Shown: positions 1 to 7,218 of the stretch, one piece after another
Layout: every line of letters starts with the position of its first letter
Position numbering within the stretch: the stretch's first letter is position 1
Made by a program: the position numbers and the translations under genes
Origin: Acidisphaera sp035272265
Lineage (GTDB): Bacteria; Pseudomonadota; Alphaproteobacteria; Acetobacterales; Acetobacteraceae
Length of the DNA stretch: 9,479 nt
Direction: 5' to 3'
NCBI GenBank assembly: GCA_035272265.1
Contig: DATEQV010000035.1
Location: 1 to 9,479 of the forward strand
The notes under the pieces: generated by a model
What the model was told of the DNA's origin: nothing
The model's input: the letters and a program-made list of their open reading frames with translations, nothing else
Database searches by the model: none

Positions 1-126
1 ACAGGATATGAGAAGAGGTCGCCCCCGACGCACAGCGCACGATACAAGCTGGAGTTCCGCCATCGTCCATCCCTGCGTCGTGAGGCCTCCAAGAAGCTCA
101 GAACATACTGCTTGACCACTCTACCA

Positions 127-723
127 TCATGTGAGGCTTGCGGTCGGACCGACGCCGTGCGCTCCCAGGCAGTTCTGCACGCCCCGCAGCGCATCGCGGA
201 AGCGGACGGCGAAGTCGGCCGGTGTTGTGGTGGCGTGCGCGGCGGCGAGCCGGCGGATCGCCGACAGCACCGTGAACGCCGCCTTGATGTCGCGCTGGGA
301 GGCGCCGGGCGTCGCGTTGTAATAGAAGTCGGTGTCGATCTGGTTGAAGACGATGTAGTTCTTGAACGTGGCGATCGGGATCGAGTGCGGGTACTTGACC
401 GAGGTGTACCAGAACAGGTCGAGGCCGCCGGGAATGCCGTCCGAGAACGCGTCGATATACTGGGCCCAGGTGCCGTTGAAGTTGCTCATGAACAGCATGT
501 AGTCGTAACGGAGCGTCTGCCTGCCGCCGCCGGGGGCCGGCCAGTCGCGACGTCGGATGATGACCCAGCGGGCGAAGTGGATCAGCCGCAGCCCGAGCAG
601 CCCGGCCAAAGTGGCGGGCAGGCAGCGTGCGAGCATGAAGATCAGGCGCTGGACGGCGGCGACGCGGGGTGGCATCGGCGTGATGACGTTCATCGCGTAC
701 GCCTTGCCGGCGATGTTGGACAT
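127..723 (-). CDS. Conserved-looking protein of unknown function, 198 aa
   Basis: I do not recognise this protein and assign no function. The start ATG at 723 (MSNIAGKAYA) is preceded by GGGGA five bases upstream. The open frame extends further upstream, but that part reads through the palindromic repeats and is rejected. Residues 21-57 are hydrophobic with basic flanks (VAAVQRLIFM, then LPATLAGLLGL, ending VIIRRRD), which suggests one membrane-associated helix. Residues 70-140 form a distinctive aromatic-rich core: LRYDYMLFMSNFNGTW, AQYIDAFSDGIPGG, LDLFWYTSVKYP, then FKNYIVFNQIDTDFYYNA. This looks like a folded, conserved domain rather than random translation. The C-terminal third is helical and alanine/arginine rich. 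It is the last gene of the window, 280 bases after leuB and separated from it by a repeat pair, so it is probably not in the leu operon. That it is a real gene is fairly sure; its role is unknown. Confidence 0.8.
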   Translation of the reverse strand: MSNIAGKAYAMNVITPMPPRVAAVQRLIFMLARCLPATLAGLLGLRLIHFARWVIIRRRDWPAPGGGRQTLRYDYMLFMSNFNGTWAQYIDAFSDGIPGGLDLFWYTSVKYPHSIPIATFKNYIVFNQIDTDFYYNATPGASQRDIKAAFTVLSAIRRLAAAHATTTPADFAVRFRDALRGVQNCLGAHGVGPTASLT

Positions 724-731
724 GGGTTTCC

Positions 732-758
732 CCGGACACAGCAGCTTGGGCCGTCCGG
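732..758 (-). other. Weak inverted repeat over the ribosome binding site of the 198-aa gene
   Basis: CCGGAC at 732-737 and GTCCGG at 753-758 are perfect inverted arms of six bases with a 15-base loop. In the mRNA the downstream arm would overlap the GGGGA ribosome binding site at 729-733. In GC-rich DNA such an arm can occur by chance, so any effect on translation is speculative. Confidence 0.2.
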
Positions 759-782
759 AGTGTCGCCCTATCGGCCCGCTAC

Positions 783-800
783 CGCAACAGAATTGTTGCG
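783..800. other. Perfect 7-bp palindrome with 4-base loop
   Basis: CGCAACA (783-789) and TGTTGCG (794-800) are perfect inverted arms around a GAAT loop. It lies 60 bases upstream of the start of the 198-residue protein and is AT-richer than its surroundings. It could be an operator or a small hairpin. No convincing promoter could be placed around it: TTGCGG with GACACT 17 bases downstream on the minus strand is poor. No function is claimed. Confidence 0.35.
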
Positions 801-871
801 CTGGCCGCGGTGCGCAGAGAAGAGCACTCTCTAGGGCGGGTGCAGACTGGAATCGCGCAGCCGCTCCACTA

Positions 872-908
872 CCGTCACGGCCGGGCTTGGCCCGGCCATC
901 CACGACTT
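872..908 (+). repeat. REP-like intergenic palindromic repeat, copy 1
   Basis: A 37-base unit whose core is a perfect 8-bp stem, GGCCGGGC (879-886) and GCCCGGCC (890-897), with a TTG loop. It is followed by the tail ATCCACGACTT. It matches copy 2 (930-966, opposite orientation) at 31 of 37 positions by my count; several differences fall in the stems. Short elements of this form, with a CCGTCA...CCGGGC...CATCCACGACTT layout, are widespread between genes in many Alphaproteobacteria. The likely effect is an mRNA 3' hairpin behind leuB, or transcription termination. The spurious upstream extension of the 198-residue frame translates this repeat (DGRAKPGRDG), an artefact typical of such elements. 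Confidence 0.75.
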
Positions 909-929
909 CGCCGACGGTGGAAAGCAAGA

Positions 930-966
930 AAGTCGTGGATGACCGGCACAAGGCCGGTCATGACGG
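930..966 (-). repeat. REP-like intergenic palindromic repeat, copy 2 (inverted)
   Basis: The reverse-orientation partner of the unit at 872-908. Its own core is a 9-bp stem, ATGACCGGC (939-947) and GCCGGTCAT (953-961), with an ACAAG loop. The tails of the two copies, CATCCACGACTT (897-908) and AAGTCGTGGATG (930-941), are a perfect 12-bp inverted repeat around a 21-base spacer. The pair can therefore fold either as two separate hairpins or as one large cruciform. It starts 38 bases after the leuB stop codon, so it lies where a leuB terminator or 3' stabilising structure is expected. There is no T tract, so a simple intrinsic terminator is not shown. Confidence 0.75.
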
Positions 967-1003
967 GTGAACTGTAGGTGAGCACACCGCAAAGGAAACC
1001 GCT

Positions 1004-2113
<1,110 letters not shown>

Positions 2114-2132
2114 CGTGTCCCCCCAGACCTCG

Positions 2133-2154
2133 CGCGCGTCGCAGCGACGGCGCG
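2133..2154 (-). other. GC-rich hairpin in the leuC-leuB gap
   Basis: CGCG (2133-2136) pairs with CGCG (2151-2154), and CGTC (2137-2140) with GACG (2146-2149), with one bulged G at 2150 and a five-base loop. It lies about 20 bases upstream of the leuB start in an otherwise featureless 141-base gap. There is no T tract, no leucine-rich leader peptide and no clear promoter in the gap, so an attenuator is not supported. It may be structural noise of GC-rich DNA. Confidence 0.25.
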
Positions 2155-2254
2155 AGAAGCGCTCGATCGACGAAGCTAGCGCGGGCGGGCGGCCACGCGC
2201 TACCGACCAGAAGGCGAATTCACACGGAGTCGTATCAAAACTCCGCGCCAACGC

Positions 2255-3673
2255 TCAGGCCGGGGCGAGTTCCCGTACGTCGGTCAGGCGTCCGGTCACG
2301 GCGGCCGCCGCCGCCATCGCGGGCGACAGCAGATGCGTCCGCCCGCCGGGCCCTTGCCGGCCTTCGAAGTTGCGGTTGGACGTGCTGGCGCAGCGCTGGC
2401 CGGGCTTGAGCTTGTCGGGGTTCATGCCGAGGCACATCGAGCAGCCGGCTTCGCGCCACTCGAACCCGGCCTCGATCAGGATGCGGTCCAGGCCTTCGGC
2501 CTCCGCCTGCTGCTTGACGATGCCGGAGCCGGGGACCACCAGGGCGCGCACGCCCGGTGCGACCTTGCGGCCGCGCGCGACCTGCGCGGCGGCGCGTATG
2601 TCCTCCAGCCGTCCGTTGGTGCAGCTACCGAGGAAGACGACGTCGATCGGGATGTCCTGCATCCGCGTACCGGGCGTCAGGCCCATGTACTCCAGCATCC
2701 GGCGGCGCTGGCTGCGGGCCGCTTCGTCCGGCGCGTCGTCGGGATCGGGCACGCTGCCGGTAATCGGCACCACCGCTTCGGGGTTGGTTCCCCAGGTGAC
2801 CATCGGCACGATCTGGCTCGCGTCGAGCACCACGGTCGTATCGTAATGCGCGCCCTCGTCACTCGGCAGGGTGCGCCAATAGGCGACGGCGGCGTCGAAC
2901 GCCTCGCCCTTTGGCGCGTAGGGGCGCCCCTTGATCCAGGCGAAGGTCGTTTCATCCGGCGCGATCATGCCGGCGCGCGCGCCGGCCTCGATGCTCATGT
3001 TGCAGACCGTCATGCGGCCGGCCAGGTCGAGCGCGCGGATCGCCTCGCCGCCGTATTCGATCACGTGGCCGGTGCCGCCGGCGGTGCCGATGCGGCCGAT
3101 GATGGCGAGCACGATGTCCTTCGCCGTCGCCCCCAATGGCAGCGTGCCGTCGACGCGGACGAGCATGTTCTTCGCCGGCTTCTGCAGCAGCGTCTGCGTG
3201 GCCAGCACGTGCTCGACTTCCGACGTGCCGATACCGAACGCCAGCGCGCCGAGCGCGCCGTGCGTCGAGGTGTGGCTGTCGCCGCAGACGATGGTGAAGC
3301 CGGGCAGGCTGATGCCCTGCTCGGGGCCGATGATGTGCACGATTCCCTGGCGCGCATCGAGCACCGGGAAATACGGCACGCCGAACTCGCGCACGTTGGC
3401 TTCCAACGTGTCGACCTGCAGCTTGCTCTCCGGCTCGTGGATGCCGCCCGCGCGGTCTTCGGTGGGGATGTTGTGGTCGGCGACCGCGATCGTGCAGTCG
3501 GGGCGGCGGACGCGGCGGCCGGTCGCGCGCAGGCCCTCGAAGGCCTGCGGGCTGGTGACCTCGTGCACGAGGTGGCGGTCGATGTAGAGGATGCAGGTGC
3601 CGTCCGGCAGTCGTTCGACGACGTGGCTGTCCCAGACCTTGTCGAACAGCGTGCGCGGGGCGGCGGTCTGCAT
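2255..3673 (-). CDS. leuC: 3-isopropylmalate dehydratase, large subunit
   Basis: Large, iron-sulfur-bearing subunit of isopropylmalate isomerase. With LeuD it converts 2-isopropylmalate to 3-isopropylmalate in leucine synthesis in the cytosol. The 472-residue product has the usual length of bacterial LeuC. The aconitase-family landmarks are present: TLFDKVWDSHVV at the N-terminus, IDRHLVHEVTSPQAFE (31-46), DHNIPT (66-71), CGDSHTSTHGALGALAFGIG (130-149), and the three cluster cysteines C351 (FLGSCTNGR), C411 and C414 (GCSMCLGMNPD). The end SNRNFEGRQG...SPAMAAAAAVTG is also typical. Two ATGs lie close together at 3679 and 3673; the later one is chosen because GGAGAGG lies 6 bases before it, whereas the earlier ATG directly abuts that site. 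The gap to rplS is only 14 bases, so leuC is probably read from the ribosomal operon. Its obligate partner LeuD is not encoded in this window. Confidence 0.97.
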   Translation of the reverse strand: MQTAAPRTLFDKVWDSHVVERLPDGTCILYIDRHLVHEVTSPQAFEGLRATGRRVRRPDCTIAVADHNIPTEDRAGGIHEPESKLQVDTLEANVREFGVPYFPVLDARQGIVHIIGPEQGISLPGFTIVCGDSHTSTHGALGALAFGIGTSEVEHVLATQTLLQKPAKNMLVRVDGTLPLGATAKDIVLAIIGRIGTAGGTGHVIEYGGEAIRALDLAGRMTVCNMSIEAGARAGMIAPDETTFAWIKGRPYAPKGEAFDAAVAYWRTLPSDEGAHYDTTVVLDASQIVPMVTWGTNPEAVVPITGSVPDPDDAPDEAARSQRRRMLEYMGLTPGTRMQDIPIDVVFLGSCTNGRLEDIRAAAQVARGRKVAPGVRALVVPGSGIVKQQAEAEGLDRILIEAGFEWREAGCSMCLGMNPDKLKPGQRCASTSNRNFEGRQGPGGRTHLLSPAMAAAAAVTGRLTDVRELAPA

Positions 3674-3687
3674 CGGCATCCTCTCCG

Positions 3688-4125
3688 TTATTCGGCGGCG
3701 GTGCTCTCCGGCGCCTCGTCGTTGCCGTTGGTGGGGGGCGCGGCACCAGGGACGGCGCCCGGCACGGCGCGGGCGCGTTCGGCGATGCGGGCGGATTTGC
3801 CGCTGCGGCCGCGCAGGTAATACAGCTTGGCGCGGCGCACGTCGCCACGGCGGACCACGGCGATCTCGGCGATCGTCGGCGAATACAGCGGGAAGACGCG
3901 CTCCACGCCCTCGCCGTAGCTGATCTTGCGCACGGTGAAGTTGCTGTTCAGCCCCTTGTTGGAGCGCGCGATGCACACGCCCTCGAAGGCCTGGGTGCGG
4001 GTGCGCTCGCCTTCGACGACCTTCACCGACACGCGCAGCGTGTCGCCGGGCGCGAACTCGGGGACCGCGCGGATGGCGGTCAGGCGGGCGATCTGTTCCG
4101 CCTCGTAGCGCTGGATGATGTTCAT
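3688..4125 (-). CDS. rplS: 50S ribosomal protein L19
   Basis: Protein of the large ribosomal subunit at the interface with the 30S subunit. The product has 145 residues. The L19 body occupies about residues 1-112: MNIIQRYEAEQI, FAPGDTLRVSVKVVEGERTR (24-43), QAFEGVCIARSNKGLNSNFTVR (45-66, split by no gap), FPLYSP (78-83), and the family signature VRRGDVRRAKLYYLR (91-105). The last 30 or so residues are an alanine/proline-rich tail (VPGAVPGAAPPTNG) beyond the usual L19 end; such low-complexity tails are frequent in high-GC Alphaproteobacteria. The start ATG follows AAAGGA at nine bases. It lies 25 bases after trmD, in the classic rpsP-rimM-trmD-rplS order, and 14 bases before leuC. Stop codon is TAA. 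Confidence 0.97.
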   Translation of the reverse strand: MNIIQRYEAEQIARLTAIRAVPEFAPGDTLRVSVKVVEGERTRTQAFEGVCIARSNKGLNSNFTVRKISYGEGVERVFPLYSPTIAEIAVVRRGDVRRAKLYYLRGRSGKSARIAERARAVPGAVPGAAPPTNGNDEAPESTAAE

Positions 4126-4135
4126 CGGGGAGGGT

Positions 4136-4149
4136 CCTTTCGCGAAAGG
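4136..4149 (-). promoter_or_regulatory. Palindrome containing the rplS ribosome binding site
   Basis: CCTTTCGCGAAAGG is a perfect 14-base palindrome sitting in the 25-base trmD-rplS gap, one base after the trmD stop codon. In the mRNA its right half supplies AAAGG of the rplS Shine-Dalgarno sequence AAAGGA. A hairpin with a five-pair stem (CCTTT/AAAGG) and CGCG loop would hide that site. Ribosomes finishing trmD would cover and open it. Sequence and position are plain; a role in tuning L19 output is inference. Confidence 0.45.
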
Positions 4150-4150
4150 C

Positions 4151-4891
4151 TTACGGCGCGGGGGCCGGAGTGGCAACGGAGTGCTTGGTCTGGTCCGCCA
4201 TGCCGGGTTGAGCGGTGTGGCGGGACCAGAGGTCGGGGCGGCGTTCCCTTGTGATGCGTTCCGCCTCGGCGCGGCGCCAGGCGGAAATGGCAGCATGGTT
4301 GCCGGACAGCAGCACGTCGGGCACGCGGCGGCCGGCCCAGTCGGCCGGGCGGGTGTAGTGCGGGTATTCCAGCAGCCCGGCGGCGAAGCTTTCGTCCTCG
4401 GCGCTTTCCGCCGTCCCCATGACGCCGGGCAGCAGGCGGACGGCGGCGTCCAGCACGACCATTGCCGCGAGTTCGCCGCCGGACAGGACGTAGTCGCCGA
4501 TCGACACTTCCAGCATGGCGCGGGCGTCGATGGCGCGCTGGTCGATGCCTTCGTAACGGCCGCAGAGCAGCACCACACCCGGGGCGGCGGCGAGGCGGCG
4601 GGCGATCGCCTGGGTGAACGGCGTGCCGCGGGGCGTCAGGCAGAGCATCGGCCGTCCGTCGTCGGCGGGGGCGAGGGCCGCGTCGACCACGTCGGGCCGC
4701 AGCACCATCCCCACGCCGCCGCCGAACGGCGTGTCGTCCACCGTGCGGTGGCGGTCGGTGGCGGCGTCGCGGATGTCGCGCGCCTCCAGCGACCACAGCC
4801 CGGCGTCGAGCGCGCGCCCGGCGAGCGATGCGCCGAGCGGGCCCGGGAACATGCCGGGAAACAGCGTCAGCACGGTCGCACGCCAGGTCAT
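4151..4891 (-). CDS. trmD: tRNA (guanine-37-N1)-methyltransferase
   Basis: SPOUT-class enzyme that methylates G37 next to the anticodon of tRNAs reading CUN, CCN and CGG codons, using S-adenosylmethionine and acting as a dimer in the cytosol; this prevents +1 frameshifting. The product has 246 residues, a normal length. Landmarks are VLTLFPGMF (7-15), DDTPFGGGVGMVLRPD (52-67), LTPRGTPFTQ (85-94), the knotted SAM site GRYEGIDQR (111-119) and IGDYVLSGGELAAM (131-144), RLLPGVMG (152-159) with the conserved arginine, and EDESF (165-169) with the general-base aspartate D166, followed by LLEYPHYTRPADW and VPDVLLSGNHA. The last 20 residues are a variable Ala/Pro tail. The ATG overlaps the rimM stop codon as ATGA, so translation of the two is probably coupled. 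No key residue appears missing. Confidence 0.97.
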   Translation of the reverse strand: MTWRATVLTLFPGMFPGPLGASLAGRALDAGLWSLEARDIRDAATDRHRTVDDTPFGGGVGMVLRPDVVDAALAPADDGRPMLCLTPRGTPFTQAIARRLAAAPGVVLLCGRYEGIDQRAIDARAMLEVSIGDYVLSGGELAAMVVLDAAVRLLPGVMGTAESAEDESFAAGLLEYPHYTRPADWAGRRVPDVLLSGNHAAISAWRRAEAERITRERRPDLWSRHTAQPGMADQTKHSVATPAPAP

Positions 4892-5424
4892 GCCGTGCGC
4901 TCGTTGTCGTTGGCGACGATCTCGTGCGGCGGCGCGACGGTCACCCGGCCGACCGCGGGATCGACGCCCGGCACGGCCGCGCGCGTGAACGGCACCAGCA
5001 ACGGCGGCGCCTCGGCGCGCGCGATCTCCAGGCTCGCGCCGGCACCATAGTCGTGCACCGCGGCGATGGTTCCGAGCTTCGCGCCGCCGGTGTCGACCGC
5101 ATCCAGCCCGATCAGGTCGGCGAGGTAGAACTCCTCCTCGTCGGGCGGCGGCAGGCGGTCGCGGTCGATGAACAGCCGCACGTTGGTCAGCTTGGCGGCC
5201 GTATCACGGTCGCGCACGGGGATCGGAACGCCGTGGTTCAGCTCCGAGATGTCGGCGATCCCCTTGCCGCGCCAGCGCAGCACGAAGCGTCGGCCGCGCT
5301 CGTCTTCGAGCGGGCCGTACTCGGCCAGCGCCGACGGATCGGCCGTGTAGCTGGCGACGTGCACCAGCCCCCGCACGCCGTGCGGGCGGCCGATGACGCC
5401 GAGCAGGAGCCGCTTGTCAGGCAT
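4888..5424 (-). CDS. rimM: Ribosome maturation factor RimM
   Basis: Assembly factor that binds the 30S subunit through protein S19 and promotes maturation of the 16S rRNA 3' (head) domain. The 178-residue product has the usual two-domain build. The N-terminal domain shows LLGVIGRPHGVRGLVHV (7-23) and the segment VRDRDTAAKLTNVRLFIDRD (70-89). After the linker comes EEFYLADLIG (97-106), which opens the C-terminal PRC barrel, with the pattern LLVPFTRAAVPGVD (142-155) near its end. The start ATG at 5424 has GAGGAGAG just upstream. It lies 26 bases after rpsP and overlaps trmD by four bases (ATGA). The initiation region is part of a short duplication (5420-5447). Confidence 0.95.
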   Translation of the reverse strand: MPDKRLLLGVIGRPHGVRGLVHVASYTADPSALAEYGPLEDERGRRFVLRWRGKGIADISELNHGVPIPVRDRDTAAKLTNVRLFIDRDRLPPPDEEEFYLADLIGLDAVDTGGAKLGTIAAVHDYGAGASLEIARAEAPPLLVPFTRAAVPGVDPAVGRVTVAPPHEIVANDNERTA

Positions 5425-5447
5425 CGCTCTCCTCGGGCATCGCTCTC
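5420..5447 (-). repeat. Short direct repeat duplicating the rimM start region
   Basis: The 12-base word GGCATCGCTCTC occurs at 5420-5431 and again at 5436-5447, 16 bases apart. On the coding strand each copy reads GAGAGCGATGCC, so an ATG with an upstream GAG occurs twice. The downstream ATG is that of rimM. The upstream one (5440) opens a seven-codon ORF, MPEESDA, whose TGA (5417-5419) falls within the third rimM codon, out of frame. It looks like a small slippage duplication; an effect on rimM initiation is possible but unproven. Confidence 0.5.
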
Positions 5448-5450
5448 AGT

Positions 5451-5786
5451 TCAGGCGCCCGCGGCGGCCTTGGCGCGTTCCTGCGCCTTCTTCCTCGGCG
5501 CCGACTGGATCGGCTGCTCGGGGATCACGGGCACCGGGCCGAGGCCCGCACGGCCGAGGAAGCGCGCCACACGGTCGGTCGCCACCGCGCCCTGGCTGAT
5601 CCAGTGCGTGATGCGCTCGTCCTGCAGCCGCACGCGGTCGGCGTGCTCGGCCGGCAGCATCGGGTTGTAGCTGCCGAGCTTCTCGATGAAGCGGCCGTCG
5701 CGCGGGCTGCGGCTGTCGGCCACCACGATGTGGTAGTACGGACGCTTCTTCGCGCCGGCGCGGGCAAGGCGGATCTTCAGTCCCAT
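5451..5786 (-). CDS. rpsP: 30S ribosomal protein S16
   Basis: Small-subunit ribosomal protein needed for 30S assembly. The product has 111 residues. The N-terminal signature LKIRLARAGA (3-12) is followed by KKRPYYHIVVADSRSPRDGR (13-32), FIEKLGSYNPM (33-43), and DERITHWISQGAVATDRVARFL (56-77), all diagnostic for S16. The core ends near residue 85 and is followed by a lysine/alanine-rich tail (APRKKAQERAKAAAGA), as is common in Alphaproteobacteria. The chosen ATG gives the exact family start MGLKIRL and follows AGGAG at 11 bases; the frame stays open far upstream, but that stretch is only a shadow of ffh. It lies 23 bases after ffh and 26 before rimM, so it is within the operon. Stop codon is TGA. 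Confidence 0.97.
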   Translation of the reverse strand: MGLKIRLARAGAKKRPYYHIVVADSRSPRDGRFIEKLGSYNPMLPAEHADRVRLQDERITHWISQGAVATDRVARFLGRAGLGPVPVIPEQPIQSAPRKKAQERAKAAAGA

Positions 5787-5809
5787 CGACGTGGTATCTC
5801 CTGTTACGA

Positions 5810-7207
5810 TCAGTGCGGGCGACGGCCGCCGCCGAAGCCCTGGTTCGGGTTCATGCTCTTGGGCAGCAGCGCGCCGAGGCCGTGGCGCATCAGGCCCTTC
5901 TGCCCCAGCTTGTTCATGCGCTTCATCATCGTGCTCATGTCGTCGAACTGCTTGAGCAGCTTGTTGACGTCCTGCACCGAGGTCCCGGAGCCCGCCGCGA
6001 TGCGCTTCTTGCGGCTGGCCTTGATGAGGTCGGGGTTGCGCCGCTCCTTGAGCGTCATCGAGCCGATGATCGCGGCCTGGCGCTTGAGGATCTTGGTGTC
6101 GATCTGCGCGTCGTCGATCTGCGACGCCATCTTCCCGATGCCCGGCAGCATCTTCATGATGCTGGAGATGCTGCCCATGCGGTTGATCTGGCGCAGCTGC
6201 GCGGCGTAGTCCTCGAGGTCGAACTTGCCGCGCATCATCTTGGCGGCGAGCTTCTCGGCTTCCTCCTCGTCGAGCGTCTCGGCGGCCTTCTCCACCAGGC
6301 CGACCACGTCGCCCATGCCGAGGATGCGGCCGGCGACGCGTTCCGGGTGGAAGTCCTCCAGCGCCTCGATCTTCTCGCCGGTGCCGGTCAGCTTGATCGG
6401 CGCACCGGTGACCGCGCGCATCGACAAAGCGGCACCGCCGCGGGCGTCGCCGTCCATGCGGGTCAGCACGATGCCGGTGACGCCGACCGCCTCGTTGAAT
6501 GCCTTGGCCGTGTTCACCGCGTCCTGGCCGGTCATGGCGTCGACCACCAGCAGCGTCTCGGCCGGGTTGGTCTCCGCGCGGATGTCGCGGACCTCGTCCA
6601 TCAGCTCCTGGTTGATCGAGAGCCGCCCGGCGGTGTCGAGGATGACGACGTCGAACACCTCGCGCCGCGCGGTGTCCATGGCGCGGCGGGCGATCTCGAT
6701 CGGGGTCTGGCCGGGGACGATCGGCAGGCTGGCGACACCCGCGCGCTCCGCGAGCTGCTGCAGCTGGAGCTGTGCGGCGGGGCGCTGGGTGTCGAGGCTG
6801 GCGAGGAGGACGCGGCGGCGCTCCCGCGTGGTCAGGCGCAACGCGAGCTTGCCGGCGGTGGTCGTCTTGCCGGAGCCCTGCAGGCCGACCATGAGGAAGG
6901 GGATCGGCGCGGGGGCGTTGAGGTTGACCGAAACGGCGCCGGCGCCGCCCAGCTGCTCGACCAGAACGTCGTTGACGATCTTCACGATCTGCTGGCCGGG
7001 GGTGACGCTGTCCAGCACCTCGGCGCCGACGGCGCGCTCGCGGACCTTGGCGATGAAGTCGCGCACCACGGGCAGGGCGACGTCGGCGTCGAGCAGGGCG
7101 ACGCGGACCTCGCGCAGCGCCTCGGCCACGTCCAGCTCGGACAGCCGGCCGCGCCCGCGGAGGCGGTCGAAGGTGCCGGTGAGCTTTTCGGACAGGGCTT
7201 CGAACAA
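5810..7207 (-). CDS. ffh: Signal recognition particle protein (SRP54 homologue)
   Basis: GTPase of the bacterial signal recognition particle. With 4.5S RNA it binds signal sequences of nascent membrane and secreted proteins and delivers ribosomes to FtsY at the inner membrane. The 465-residue product is full length. The N domain spans about 1-90. The G domain carries G1 GLQGSGKTT (108-116), DTQRPAA (139-145), G3 DTAGR (191-195), G4 TRMD (249-252) followed by GDARGG, and G5-region TGTGEK (274-279). The methionine-rich M domain (about 320-465) includes MLPGIGKM (353-360) and the RNA-binding SRKKRIAAGSGTSVQDVNK (398-416). The start is TTG rather than ATG: it gives the family start MFEALSEKL and has GGAG at 7215-7218, seven bases upstream, with no alternative ATG nearby. 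It is the first gene of the operon leading to leuC/leuB. The tail SMNPNQGFGGGRRPH is glycine rich. Confidence 0.97.
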   Translation of the reverse strand: MFEALSEKLTGTFDRLRGRGRLSELDVAEALREVRVALLDADVALPVVRDFIAKVRERAVGAEVLDSVTPGQQIVKIVNDVLVEQLGGAGAVSVNLNAPAPIPFLMVGLQGSGKTTTAGKLALRLTTRERRRVLLASLDTQRPAAQLQLQQLAERAGVASLPIVPGQTPIEIARRAMDTARREVFDVVILDTAGRLSINQELMDEVRDIRAETNPAETLLVVDAMTGQDAVNTAKAFNEAVGVTGIVLTRMDGDARGGAALSMRAVTGAPIKLTGTGEKIEALEDFHPERVAGRILGMGDVVGLVEKAAETLDEEEAEKLAAKMMRGKFDLEDYAAQLRQINRMGSISSIMKMLPGIGKMASQIDDAQIDTKILKRQAAIIGSMTLKERRNPDLIKASRKKRIAAGSGTSVQDVNKLLKQFDDMSTMMKRMNKLGQKGLMRHGLGALLPKSMNPNQGFGGGRRPH

Positions 7208-7218
7208 AGGGTCGCTCC

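Noticed and set aside
1..70. Short minus-strand ORF open to the left edge, starting at 70 (MDDGGTPACIVRC...)
   Set aside because: Only 23 codons are visible, with no recognisable motif and a poor ribosome binding site. A plus-strand reading (ARYKLEFRHRPS) vaguely recalls transposase starts, but is equally unsupported.
60..130. Possible tRNA remnant on the minus strand (GGTAGAGTGGTCAAGC resembles a D-arm)
   Set aside because: No matching acceptor stem, anticodon arm or TTCGA-containing T-arm could be found.
112..834. Long plus-strand open frame opposite the 198-residue protein
   Set aside because: It is the antisense shadow of a better-supported minus-strand gene, and its translation is low-complexity Arg/Gly/Ala/Val-rich sequence typical of high-GC antisense frames.
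724..951. N-terminal extension of the 198-residue protein
   Set aside because: The extra residues include a translation of the palindromic repeat (DGRAKPGRDG). The ATG at 723 has its own ribosome binding site, and the conserved-looking protein begins after it.
2114..2251. 46-codon upstream extension of leuB
   Set aside because: LeuB proteins start at the KLLILPGDGIGPEV segment. The extension begins at TTG, has no family resemblance and includes a hairpin just before the true ATG.
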